NCBI GenBank assembly: GCA_028279185.1
Contig: JANQSS010000085.1
Span: 1-43,807, forward strand
Length of the DNA: 43,807 nucleotides
Source of the DNA: Saprospiraceae bacterium
Lineage (GTDB): Bacteria > Bacteroidota > Bacteroidia > Chitinophagales > Saprospiraceae
Reading direction: 5' to 3'
Positions 35,438 to 43,807 of this stretch are shown in pieces. How positions within the stretch are numbered: the stretch's first letter is position 1; each line of letters opens with the position of its first letter. The position numbers and the translations under genes are program-made. The notes below the pieces were generated by a model. The model was given only the letters and a program-made list of their open reading frames with translations. It had not been told where the DNA came from and did no database searches.

Positions 35438-36082
35438 TTAACGGATGACCGTTACTTTCATTTTAATGTCTTCATTCGGCCGGTTCATCTTATCCACTTG
35501 CTGTGCAGCTATTTTGTCAATGACGTCCAACCCCTCCACTACCTGGCCAAATACGGTGTATTGATCATCCAAAAAAGGTGTACCCGCACCGCTATCTAAA
35601 TAAGCTTGTTTTTCCGCTTCGGTATATGTTTTTTGTCTATTGCGACTAAGAGCCCCTTCTATTGTTTGCTCGTTGATGGGTGTCCCATGAACGATGTAGA
35701 ACTGAGAACCGGATGATGCACGTTCCGGGTTCACAGCATCCATTTGCCTAGCCGCAGCTAAGGCACCTTTCACATGAAGACCACCTGTAAATTCTGCCGG
35801 GACTGTATAACCAGGTCCACCTCCACCAAGATTTCGACCAACCGGAGCATCTTTAGAATCAGGATCGCCACCTTGAATCATGAACCCGCCCATGACACGA
35901 TGAAACAATAAATCATCATAAAAGCGCTCTTCAGTCAATTTCAAAATATTTGCTTTATGAAGGGGTGTATCATCCCGCAGTTCAACAATCATGTCCCCAA
36001 ATTCGGTTTCGATTTTTAGCCGAGGTTCGCTCGAACAGCTAAACAGGATGCCCGCAAGGAGTAATAGTAATATTATTCGCAT
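35438..36082 (-). CDS. cyclophilin-type peptidyl-prolyl isomerase lipoprotein
   Basis: A 214-aa protein. The signal ends in a lipobox (LFSC, Cys 16), so it is envelope-anchored. The cyclophilin core is complete: FGDMIVELRDDTPLHKANIL, then FYDDLLFHRVMGGFMIQGGD (catalytic Arg in FHRV and Gln in IQGGD), then GSQFYIV, then an insert of about 30 residues (LSRNRQKTYTEAEKQAYLDS) before YTVFGQVVEGLDVIDKIA. The insert is common in Bacteroidota cyclophilins. It isomerises prolyl bonds during folding of exported proteins. The membrane-protein gene follows 16 bp later. Confidence 0.93.
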   Translation of the reverse strand: MRIILLLLLAGILFSCSSEPRLKIETEFGDMIVELRDDTPLHKANILKLTEERFYDDLLFHRVMGGFMIQGGDPDSKDAPVGRNLGGGGPGYTVPAEFTGGLHVKGALAAARQMDAVNPERASSGSQFYIVHGTPINEQTIEGALSRNRQKTYTEAEKQAYLDSGAGTPFLDDQYTVFGQVVEGLDVIDKIAAQQVDKMNRPNEDIKMKVTVIR

Positions 36083-36302
36083 TGTTTCAATAACTTTTTC
36101 ATCGATTCGTGGTAGAGGAGTTTTTCAAGTGTTGCACCTTTTTGTGTCTACCCACAAATACTGGTTGTGTACTATATAGGGATACAGTAAAAGCATCTTC
36201 GGATGGCTCAAATTTAGTAATTTGGAAGCAAACATCGACCGCGCTCGTCGATGCCTTAGTTCAGGGAATACCATGATTTATGATCATAAAGCATTGACGA
36301 AT

Positions 36303-36656
36303 TCACTCTTCCTCAAATTGGTCATCGAGATATTCGATGATCTTAATTTTTAGAAAGGTCTCCTGATCTTCCATGTCTTTAAAAGGAAGTTTCTTCGTCA
36401 ATTCAAAATGCGGCCAGCCTTCATCATCGAGTCCTGTGAATGAGTAGAAGCCGTCACGTGCGAGTAAAACACAAGTTGCGATATGCATTAGATCCTGCTT
36501 TTGTTCTTTCGTGAATTCTTCCCGGATTTGACCTAATTCCTGTAAGCCAATTAGAAACAACACAGTCTTCATATCTGGCGGCTCCGTTCGCCCAAACGTG
36601 TCCTTCAACTTATGTCGAACGCGTAACCAGTGAAAATCCAATTCCCATGCCTCCAT
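36303..36656 (-). CDS. conserved hypothetical protein
   Basis: A 117-aa cytoplasmic protein of unknown function. It has Trp-rich starts (MEAWELDFHWLRVRHKLKD), a helical FLIGLQELGQIREEFTKEQK segment and an acidic end (IIEYLDDQFEEE). I recall similar short proteins in other Bacteroidota but no function. A -7 box lies about 67 bp ahead of the start. It is separated from the cyclophilin operon by 220 bp. Confidence 0.7.
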   Translation of the reverse strand: MEAWELDFHWLRVRHKLKDTFGRTEPPDMKTVLFLIGLQELGQIREEFTKEQKQDLMHIATCVLLARDGFYSFTGLDDEGWPHFELTKKLPFKDMEDQETFLKIKIIEYLDDQFEEE

Positions 36657-36722
36657 GAGGGCAAGTTAGTGATTTGCCGGGTTTGGCTTATAAAAAGGCG
36701 GGAATCGTGATTTGCGAGCGTG

Positions 36723-36730
36723 CAAAATTA
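36723..36730 (-). promoter_or_regulatory. candidate -7 box for the 117-aa gene
   Basis: On the minus strand the bases read TAATTTTG, an exact TAnnTTTG match, about 67 bp before the ATG at 36656. No -33 TTG at proper spacing was found. Confidence 0.35.
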
Positions 36731-36842
36731 TGTGAGCTCATTATAAATCTGGCTTAATGCTTTAATAGGCTCTAAATGGTAAACAGCCTGTCTTAGATAT
36801 TTTTGTAGCATTCAAGCATTTGGTACTTCGGTATTTTTTTGT

Positions 36843-36873
36843 CTCCGACGCGCCATCCACTATCGCGACGGAG
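36843..36873. repeat. GC-rich hairpin in an AT-rich intergenic region
   Basis: CTCCGACGCG and CGCGACGGAG pair with one A-A mismatch around an 11-base loop. T-rich runs lie on both sides. It may end transcription of the PA14 operon read from the right or be a REP-like palindrome. No second copy was found in the window. Confidence 0.4.
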
Positions 36874-37097
36874 CGTTTCGTATTTTTTGTATCGAGATAA
36901 AAAAATAAACACCTCCTCAAGCAGTTGAATGACAATATAAAACTAAATGTATACGCTCAACCGCTTTAAAATGAAACCTGGCCATCTCTGTTCGGAAATC
37001 AAAGCAGCCGACATCAAGTGATGGAACTATAAGAACAGCATGCTATCCCATAGATACCCTACCACAGCATGCGCTCGTTAGATTATAATAATAAAAC

Positions 37098-39506
37098 TTA
37101 ACGACTAACTTCGTCTTCCAACACAACAATACGCTGGCGTAAAATATTATTTTTAGTTTGTAAGATTAATTGATATATGTCCGGTGACAATCGTCTTGTT
37201 GGTAACTGCTTCGAATATTCACCTGGCTTCATTTCTTGCTCATCATGAAATTGTTGCACAATTTGACCAGAAGAATTAATTAATGTCAATGAAACAGGGC
37301 CTTTCCTCTTTACATGGTAGAAAATGTCAGAAACCTTGTCCGATTGTCTCTTAATACCCAAAGACTCTTTCTTACTTCCTTGAGACGGAGTACTCGGTAA
37401 TTTAAGTTGATGAATCAATGCCGGAGGGCGGATGCTGAGCGGTTCGACACATGGTTCAATTGAAGCGTAAAACAATGCGCCTTTCTTTACCTCAAATCCT
37501 TCATTTAATTCGACGGTGTTTCCGCCCGTAAACGTTACGATATTTCCTTTGTGCACATTTGTCGTCGCTTCAACTCTGTCCTCGGCATTATAATCACCTG
37601 TCGGAACAGACGGCTGATTTACCGTTAATATTATCGTGTCGCATGGGTTTTCTACTTCTATCGGAATGCCTAAACAATTGCAGTCATTGTCATAAATATC
37701 ACCAATTGTATTTGGGTCACCATCATCACATGGTGTGCCACCATTTCGACAACGTCGAATGTCAAATAAAATCTCACTGAACCCGGCACAAGGAAGGTTG
37801 TCCCAGGAATCTATAATTGTTATGAGCAAATAACGAAGTTGAACTCCATTCAAAGCCAATATTGAATCACCTAGGTAGCCATTTTGTCCACTTGCTTCAT
37901 CCCATTGATATGTGCCTAAATTTGTCCAGGTACTTTGATTATCAGAATAATCAATTACGACAGTCTTTGCTCCCTTGCCGGTTTCATTTTCGACATTGTA
38001 ATTCCAATATCTGTTTCGTTCTATTTTTAGCACCTCATCAAAATCATACATGATCCAGTGACTATTTCCGTGGGCCGGATTTGGATTTGTTGTTTCTTGG
38101 CAGGATAGCCAACTATCCATGACATAATTCGAATATCCGTCTGATGGGGCGCAAAAATCGGCAACTTCATGTTGCTCACCTTGTTCGCAAGGACCACCAC
38201 AAGGTGTTCCCACACAATCGCAATTTGCATCATACATGTCGTTACTGGTATTTGGATCATGATCGTTGCAGGCGGTTCCCTGAGGTATGCATGCATTTTC
38301 ACAGTCAAATCCATACAGATATTGGCCATGGATGGCGAACCAATTCGTGTCAGGTCTGAATGGGGTTTTCCAATAGACATTCGAGTGGTCACCGCCCCAT
38401 CCCTCTTTGTGATGTAATTCGAAATAATAAAATTTTGAATTTTGAAGAGAAATAGTGGCGGACGTTTGTGCGCTGTATTTGTAATGCTCTGTTCGTCCTG
38501 TCCAACCATCTACTTCAGCAATTAACGACAGGTTGCCTACACCGGCATTTGAGCTCAGATAAAAGCGGGCATCATTATCACCCGTAATGTTAAAGACATA
38601 ATCTCCGGATTCTGGCACACGCAAGTAGCCTTTAACCAGTGTTCCATATTGATCATCAAAGTAATACGGAAGATTTAATTGTGTGATTTCTATTGCCGTA
38701 TCTGGCGAGAGCGGATACTTGGGTGCAGTGTACAAGTCATCAATATCACTACCCGATATCGAATCAAAAAACATGGCTAATACATCTCCACGGTTTCCGA
38801 TACAATTATTTGAACTTGTCACCTCACCAATACAATTACAAAATCCGTCTTCCATATCATTTGTCGTATTTGCGTTTCCGTCATCACATGGTGTTCCGGC
38901 TGGACTGCATGTTGAAAAACATGTATACTCATATAGGTGAGAAGCATTTACCACGCGCCAAATCGTGTCTGCAAATAAAGGTGTCCGCCAATAAACGGTT
39001 GCATGATCGCTGTACATATATTCTGTGTGATGTACTTCGAAGTAATGGTAATCGCCAGCATTGAGATTAAAGTCTATCGATGTTTGTTCTGGCCATCTGT
39101 AGTGTTCATCTTTGCCAACTGCGCCTGTGGCGTATGCGATGACTGACATATTGCTGGGGTCTGTGCCTTCACTAAAAAAGAAAGTGGCACGACTATTTCC
39201 TGTGATATTGAATGTATATGTTCCTGTTACGGGAACCTTAATAAAACCACGCATTACTGACCCATAGTTATTACTAAAATTGTATGTCGACTCGATACCC
39301 AGGAGATCGATTACATAATCCGGGCTAAGCGGGTACGATTGGTCGACATACAGATCTTGTAAATCATCATCGGGTAAATCCGCATGGACATACCATTTAA
39401 TTTTACCGTTTTGACCAACGCAAGATGTATCTTGCTGGGCAAATAAATTATTTATTGTCAACAGGACTATTCCTGAAAATAATATGGATGTAATTGTTGA
39501 TTTCAT
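37098..39506 (-). CDS. T9SS-type surface protein with two PA14 domains and a discoidin-like domain
   Basis: An 802-aa protein with a Sec signal peptide (about 1-23, NNLFAQ). Two PA14-like domains (about 28-195 and 235-400; FIKVPVTGTYTFNITGNSRA and LRVPESGDYVFNITGDNDA) bind carbohydrates in other proteins. Each is followed by a Cys-rich unit (GTPCDDGNANTTNDM, then GTACNDHDPNTSNDM) and a third copy occurs near 592. Between them (about 445-590) is a discoidin/F5-8-like domain (VDYSDNQSTWTNLGTYQWDE-type). The VELNEGFEVKKGALFYA segment is a 3-coathanger stack. The tail (about 735-802; VSLTLINSSGQIV, then PDIYQLILQT) looks like a T9SS sorting domain. The gene starts 34 bp after the DUF1501 stop. 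Confidence 0.85.
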   Translation of the reverse strand: MKSTITSILFSGIVLLTINNLFAQQDTSCVGQNGKIKWYVHADLPDDDLQDLYVDQSYPLSPDYVIDLLGIESTYNFSNNYGSVMRGFIKVPVTGTYTFNITGNSRATFFFSEGTDPSNMSVIAYATGAVGKDEHYRWPEQTSIDFNLNAGDYHYFEVHHTEYMYSDHATVYWRTPLFADTIWRVVNASHLYEYTCFSTCSPAGTPCDDGNANTTNDMEDGFCNCIGEVTSSNNCIGNRGDVLAMFFDSISGSDIDDLYTAPKYPLSPDTAIEITQLNLPYYFDDQYGTLVKGYLRVPESGDYVFNITGDNDARFYLSSNAGVGNLSLIAEVDGWTGRTEHYKYSAQTSATISLQNSKFYYFELHHKEGWGGDHSNVYWKTPFRPDTNWFAIHGQYLYGFDCENACIPQGTACNDHDPNTSNDMYDANCDCVGTPCGGPCEQGEQHEVADFCAPSDGYSNYVMDSWLSCQETTNPNPAHGNSHWIMYDFDEVLKIERNRYWNYNVENETGKGAKTVVIDYSDNQSTWTNLGTYQWDEASGQNGYLGDSILALNGVQLRYLLITIIDSWDNLPCAGFSEILFDIRRCRNGGTPCDDGDPNTIGDIYDNDCNCLGIPIEVENPCDTIILTVNQPSVPTGDYNAEDRVEATTNVHKGNIVTFTGGNTVELNEGFEVKKGALFYASIEPCVEPLSIRPPALIHQLKLPSTPSQGSKKESLGIKRQSDKVSDIFYHVKRKGPVSLTLINSSGQIVQQFHDEQEMKPGEYSKQLPTRRLSPDIYQLILQTKNNILRQRIVVLEDEVSR

Positions 39507-39540
39507 AATTAAATACTTAGACGATTGTGAAATCTTTATT

Positions 39541-40944
39541 TTATTGTAAAAATCCGATAGGGTAGTTGGGTGACCCAGGTGAATAGAATTCGGTTATATT
39601 TGGAAAAACTACTTGCAAGTCCGACGAATCCAATCCGAACCATAGTGCCAATTCCGCAAAATATTCATCTGTTGATGTTCTAGGAATTAATACACCTCGA
39701 TTTGATACATTTAATGGATTATTATCGAGGTATAATGCTGGATACTCACCATAGATTTCTTTGCCATTTACTGCACCACCAACGACGAACTGATGACCAC
39801 CCCACGCATGGTCAGAGCCTTGACCATTGGAGGTTAATGTGCGGCCAAACTCCGATACGGAAAAAGTCGTCACGTCATTTTCTACTCCTAACTCTTCTAA
39901 TACTGTATAAAATTCTGAGATCGCATCATTGACCACACCAAATAAAAAGTCTTGAGAATTTAATACTTCATTATGCATGTCCCATCCGCCCAGGTCAACA
40001 AAGAATGTCTGCCTACTCATACCGAGTTGTGTTCGGGCGGCGATGACCTTTGCAATCATTTCCATGTTTCGAGACATATAGTGATTGGAGAATTGGGTGG
40101 CGAATGCAGGGACATTAGCGATGGCCGCGCTAAAAATTTGCTGTGCTTCAATGGCATTTGAAGTCTGCGAAGCAAATGTTTGTTGAAAAACATTGCTATA
40201 TGTTTGTGACATAAAATCGGTTATCGCTGCATTTCTTATCAGATTTAAAAATCCCTGATTGTCATAATATTGAATGGGTGTAATGCCTTCCGCCCCATTT
40301 CCAGAATTCTTAATGGCATATTCCAAAACAGTATTCCCTGATTGAAAGACATTTTTTCCTGCTAATGAAATATTCATGGATATGCCCTGGTAGCTGTTCA
40401 TACTTTGCATAATATCAGCAACCTTTCCTCCCCAGCCCACTGCCTCCCGGCTTTGGGGTACACTCGTTTGCCACTGTTGTTGTTGGTCAGCATGAGAATA
40501 GAGGCCTAAAGGCAAATCCTTTAATCCGGAATAGTAGTCGGTGCTGTCTTCTATTGGTTCGATCATTGTTCCAACATTCGCTACAAAGGCCAGATTTTCA
40601 TTTTCAAACAGCGTCTGGATATCTGTCAGAGATGGATGTATTCCGTAATCCGCATTACCTGCGGTTATGGGATTTATGGGTAAAAGTGAACTTTGAGATA
40701 GGGCGAGATCAAACCTCGTGGTTGCGTATTCGTTGTAAGCATCCGTGCTTCTGGGAACCAACATATTATAACTGTCATTTCCACCAGACAGGAAAAAGCA
40801 AACCAGGGCTTTATAATCGGAGGAAAATTGATGTCGCTCAGCTGCTATCGTATTGGTCATAAATAAATTGGCAAGCGTGTTGAATAAGGTTGTTGTTCCA
40901 ATCGCGGCACATCCCGCTTCGCCTATAAATCTTCTTCTTTTCAT
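39541..40944 (-). CDS. DUF1501 protein
   Basis: A 467-aa protein with a Tat-like N-terminus (KRRRFIGEAGCAAIGTTTLF), so it is probably exported. The fold family (alkaline-phosphatase-like DUF1501) has its first metal-binding-like motif in LVCFFLSGGNDSYNMLVP and later HPSLTDI, with GRTLTSNGQGSDHAWGGHQ near residues 370-390, where a metal-ligand His is expected. DUF1501 is almost always paired with DUF1800, as here (27 bp gap). Its substrate is not known. In Bacteroidota such pairs often carry or accompany surface proteins and are thought to be exported. The pair is co-transcribed with the PA14 protein. Confidence 0.92.
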   Translation of the reverse strand: MKRRRFIGEAGCAAIGTTTLFNTLANLFMTNTIAAERHQFSSDYKALVCFFLSGGNDSYNMLVPRSTDAYNEYATTRFDLALSQSSLLPINPITAGNADYGIHPSLTDIQTLFENENLAFVANVGTMIEPIEDSTDYYSGLKDLPLGLYSHADQQQQWQTSVPQSREAVGWGGKVADIMQSMNSYQGISMNISLAGKNVFQSGNTVLEYAIKNSGNGAEGITPIQYYDNQGFLNLIRNAAITDFMSQTYSNVFQQTFASQTSNAIEAQQIFSAAIANVPAFATQFSNHYMSRNMEMIAKVIAARTQLGMSRQTFFVDLGGWDMHNEVLNSQDFLFGVVNDAISEFYTVLEELGVENDVTTFSVSEFGRTLTSNGQGSDHAWGGHQFVVGGAVNGKEIYGEYPALYLDNNPLNVSNRGVLIPRTSTDEYFAELALWFGLDSSDLQVVFPNITEFYSPGSPNYPIGFLQ

Positions 40945-40971
40945 TCGAATAAAATTTTTTCTGAGATGCGG

Positions 40972-42768
40972 CTATCTCATAATTAAATAATCGGGGGAAA
41001 TCATAGTTAGAAAAATAGCCATACGCGCACGTAACTCCGTTTCATAAGCCGGAATTTGGGCTACTGTATTAATTATGGTCTGTTGCGTTTCAGGAGTCAT
41101 ATTACCGTGAGCGAGAATAATGTTTAGCCGATCGACCAATTCAATAAATTTTTCTTCATCACCCAATTGTAATTCATCAGACAAATCCAATACGGGTTCT
41201 TTGTCTGCCGAATATGTTTCACCTGAGAAAATACTCCAATATTCAATTAAATCACTCTCACGCATAGACCAACGGTGCAGATGTGACGCATAGCCTAAAA
41301 TAGTTTGTGCATTTGTAATTTGAAATTCCGGTGCTACTAAATTTGCATCAGCTATCGGACCAATTGGTTGATAGTCCGGCTTGAAAAAATTAAAAACAGT
41401 CGGAGAAGCGAGTGGACGTTGTTCTGTTTTTTCGCGAAAATCATACATGGAATTTCTGAAGGTGCCGTCCGGTGCCATGGCGTTAAAGGCACGCGCTATG
41501 TTGGTATAGCGCACCAATGGTTCGCGAAGCATCCCCTCATGTGCGTGATTGACCAAGGCACAATCACGCGCTTCGGGGTCGAGCAAAATGGCCTCAATTA
41601 CTGACTTCATATCTCCGCGAACACCGCTGCCATTATCAGCAAATGCAGCCGAAACACGTGAAATATATTCAGGTGACGGATTGGATTTAACCAGCCGTTG
41701 AATTAATAGCCTTCCGATGAATGGTCCGACATTTTGATGATTAAATAATACATTTAATGCGGTGTCGACGTCTGCCTCCCCATTAGGCGGAACATGATTG
41801 GGTGTAGTAACATTATTTAATAAATGTTTGACTCCGGGTTCATGATAATCATTCCACATGGCCATAGGCTGAGAATAACTGGCTTCACGATTTGAATAAT
41901 CAAAAAATCCGACGTTATCACCAAATGTATATCCCGTGAATACTTTTGCAAATTCAGCTATATCGTCATTGTCGTAGGTGGGAATTGGATCATTGTTGGA
42001 GTCGAGAATTCGTGTGCCATCTGAGTTTAATTCGTATAGACCAATCGTAAATAGTTGCATGATTTCCCTGGCATAATTTTCATCCGGAAAACGATTGTTG
42101 GCTGTATCTGATTTTGGATTCATTAAATGTGTTAAATATGAACCCATGGCCGGATGCCGAGTGACATCACCTAATAAATCACGAAAATTTCCAAACGAAT
42201 GTTCGATAAGCATGTCATAATAATTACATAGAGTTGTTGGATAGGCGCCAAGATCAGGATCTTCTGAAATCACAAAAATTTGACTTAACGAGTAAGCTAC
42301 TCGCGCCCGCAATAAATCAGGCGAATCCATAACATATTTCCACCATGCGTACAGCCATGTTTCAGTATTGTAATAAAAGTCAGTTGAATCACCTCCAATA
42401 GCGGCTATGGAATCATATGCCGCAGCGCGTATAGAATTTAAATGATCTTCAATACTGAAACCGACGGGCATGCTCATTTGATCATCAAGCCATGCTTTGA
42501 AGCCGACGTTGGCAACCTCTTCTATCAATTCGTAGTCTGCTCCCAGCGTTGCATGACCCAGAAAACGAGAGGCAGCATTTAAATTAGGAAGGTAGCCGAC
42601 ACCGCTAAGTGTATTTTCTCCTGGTTGAGCCACCGCATTATGGCTGGTCGAGACCGTAACATCTTCGGAATTACCTGCACCGATTGTTTCGGTTTGCTGC
42701 GAAAAAATAATATTGTTGGAAACAATAAAAAACAATAATGGAAATAGAAGTGTAGTAGTCGAGCGCAT
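40972..42768 (-). CDS. DUF1800 protein
   Basis: A 598-aa protein with an N-terminal signal (LLFPLLFFIVSNNIIFSQ). The DUF1800 body is easily recognised: AASRFLGHATLGADYELIEE, then WWKYVMDSPDLLRARVAYSL, then NYAREIMQLFTIGLYELN, then FAKVFTGYTF, then RRLI-type QRLVKSNPSPEYISRVSAAF, and LLDPEARD. Biochemical function is not established; it is consistently paired with DUF1501. It heads the operon DUF1800, DUF1501, PA14 protein. The long AT-rich region before it (42769-43175) should hold its promoter, but no exact TAnnTTTG box was found. Confidence 0.93.
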   Translation of the reverse strand: MRSTTTLLFPLLFFIVSNNIIFSQQTETIGAGNSEDVTVSTSHNAVAQPGENTLSGVGYLPNLNAASRFLGHATLGADYELIEEVANVGFKAWLDDQMSMPVGFSIEDHLNSIRAAAYDSIAAIGGDSTDFYYNTETWLYAWWKYVMDSPDLLRARVAYSLSQIFVISEDPDLGAYPTTLCNYYDMLIEHSFGNFRDLLGDVTRHPAMGSYLTHLMNPKSDTANNRFPDENYAREIMQLFTIGLYELNSDGTRILDSNNDPIPTYDNDDIAEFAKVFTGYTFGDNVGFFDYSNREASYSQPMAMWNDYHEPGVKHLLNNVTTPNHVPPNGEADVDTALNVLFNHQNVGPFIGRLLIQRLVKSNPSPEYISRVSAAFADNGSGVRGDMKSVIEAILLDPEARDCALVNHAHEGMLREPLVRYTNIARAFNAMAPDGTFRNSMYDFREKTEQRPLASPTVFNFFKPDYQPIGPIADANLVAPEFQITNAQTILGYASHLHRWSMRESDLIEYWSIFSGETYSADKEPVLDLSDELQLGDEEKFIELVDRLNIILAHGNMTPETQQTIINTVAQIPAYETELRARMAIFLTMISPDYLIMR

Positions 42769-43175
42769 AGGTACACTGTTAATGTCAAATAATATTATAC
42801 CGGTAGAATATTCTAAAGTGCGCAGATCATTGCCAAAACAATTGTTCTGAACATATACTTAAGGAAAAGTAATTTGGGAGAACCCAATTTATCTTTCGGC
42901 ATAAGTGGATTGGTTAAAAAACCAAGGGGATCCATGATAAATATAAGGTATTATTGTGTGACAAATCGCTTTGGCCTCGAATTCAATGGCCCCATTATAC
43001 ATTGTTGTGCTAAAATGAATACGAAAGTATCCGGTTGTCCTTACGAGTAGATTTGAGCAGATTAAATCTGATGATTAGATAATCAAATGTCAATTGCCAT
43101 ACAGGTGGAGGTTATTTTCGAATTCACCAGAAAAATATCAAAGTAGAGATGATCGAATTGAATATGTATTCAGAA
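42769..43175. other. intergenic region between DUF1800 operon and accA
   Basis: About 407 bp without a supported gene, lying downstream of accA and upstream of the DUF1800 operon on the minus strand. It should contain the accA terminator and the operon promoter. No clear hairpin, no exact -7 box and no short gene were found. Confidence 0.4.
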
Positions 43176-43807
43176 TTACTTGGACGGTACTATATCAAAA
43201 TGTCCGATAGAGGAGTATTTGTCTATACGCTGATCAACAAGCTGCTCTACCGGAACTGAAGACAGTTCGTTGATTTGTTTTTTAATGTGGCGTTTGAGGA
43301 TTTTCACCATCTGTTCCGGATTGGAGTGTGCACCCCCTAAAGGTTCATCCACAACTCCATCGATAATACCAAATTCGAGCATGTGATCGGGCGTAAGTTT
43401 CAGGGCTTCAGCAGCTGCTTCCTTGTAATCCCAGGTTCGCCACAATATGGACGAGCAAGACTCTGGGCTGATGACCGAATACCACGTATTTTGAAGCATA
43501 AAGACCCGATCTCCTAGACCTATGCCAATTGCTCCTCCAGATGCACCCTCTCCTATAACATAGCAGATTATGGGTACTGTCAATTGGGCCATTTCCATCA
43601 AGTTGCGAGCAATCGATTCCGCCTGGCCACGCTCTTCGGCTTCTATTCCAGGAAATGCTCCCGGTGTATCAATTAATGTAATGACCGGAAATCGAAACTT
43701 TTCTGCCAGCTTCATCAGTCGCAGTGCCTTGCGATAACCTTCCGGATTAGCCATTCCAAAATTTCGATACTTCCTAAGCTTGGTATTGACCCCTTTTTGA
43801 TGACCGA
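43176..43807 (-). CDS. accA: acetyl-CoA carboxylase carboxyltransferase subunit alpha (partial, C-terminal)
   Basis: About 210 C-terminal residues; the gene runs off the right edge, because the frame is open to 43807 ([20 protein letters not shown] before the internal Met at 43754). It makes malonyl-CoA with AccD by transferring carboxyl from biotin, the first step of fatty-acid synthesis. Visible landmarks are [27 protein letters not shown] (oxyanion Gly-Gly) and [14 protein letters not shown]. The end ([12 protein letters not shown]) is ordinary. All motifs are intact. Confidence 0.96.
   Translation of the reverse strand, partial: GHQKGVNTKLRKYRNFGMANPEGYRKALRLMKLAEKFRFPVITLIDTPGAFPGIEAEERGQAESIARNLMEMAQLTVPIICYVIGEGASGGAIGIGLGDRVFMLQNTWYSVISPESCSSILWRTWDYKEAAAEALKLTPDHMLEFGIIDGVVDEPLGGAHSNPEQMVKILKRHIKKQINELSSVPVEQLVDQRIDKYSSIGHFDIVPSK

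Larger units (their letters stand above)
36657..37097. other. intergenic region between 117-aa gene and PA14 operon end
   Basis: About 441 bp without a gene. It holds the promoter candidate at 36723, the hairpin at 36843-36873 and two copies of ACAGCATGC (near 37035 and 37067) close to the end of the PA14 gene, either of which could be part of a terminator. No small ORF is supported. Confidence 0.4.

Overview
The window reads as a chromosomal segment of a Bacteroidota bacterium, most likely Saprospiria or a Lewinella-like relative. The reasons are a very long secreted RHS protein, a DUF4292 lipoprotein, a standalone LytTR regulator, a propeller/triple-Tyr hybrid sensor with a LuxR-type partner, a DUF1800/DUF1501 pair beside a PA14 protein with a probable type IX secretion (T9SS) tail, TSP3 and L-domain-like surface repeats, several TAnnTTTG-type -7 boxes, and AT-rich sequence with weak Shine-Dalgarno signals. 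No tRNA, rRNA or CRISPR array was seen.

Layout. (1) 1-8960, minus strand: a 2181-aa RHS polymorphic toxin followed by a 1-bp-spaced immunity candidate, two doubtful short ORFs and another possible immunity gene, then a single-base frameshifted small gene. (2) 9307-10328, minus strand: an SRPBCC protein and a small zinc-ribbon protein. (3) 10690-16166, plus strand: a housekeeping run of sugar nucleotidyltransferase, TPR protein, DUF4292 lipoprotein, HflX and an M29 aminopeptidase. (4) 16182-19288: an L-domain/TSP3 surface protein diverges from a metallo-beta-lactamase-fold hydrolase. A low-GC 109-aa ORF follows, with an attC-like imperfect palindrome just after its stop. (5) 19899-32934, minus strand: an accessory region of mostly unknown proteins. 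Its core is a tight cluster with an exported beta-rich protein, a 56-aa two-helix membrane protein, a 133-aa protein, a CHAT-like caspase-family protease with a His/Cys dyad, an IS982-transposase-derived fragment, a propeller sensor kinase, a NarL-type regulator, an 88-aa protein and a membrane protein. A 708-aa exported protein, an M43 metalloprotease without a signal peptide, a coiled-coil lipoprotein and LytTR lie downstream. (6) 33091-36656, minus strand: a GNAT-like protein, a membrane protein, a cyclophilin lipoprotein and a small conserved protein. (7) 37098-42768, minus strand: DUF1800, DUF1501 and the PA14/discoidin surface protein in one operon. (8) The C-terminal part of accA runs off the right edge.

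The strongest candidate for an undescribed system is the CHAT-protease cluster (25153-32934). A sensor/regulator pair, a putative caspase-like protease, its closely coupled 133-aa partner and small membrane proteins are all encoded together. Function, substrate and trigger are inference only. The RHS module and the attC-like cassette point to additional transferable or conflict-related content.
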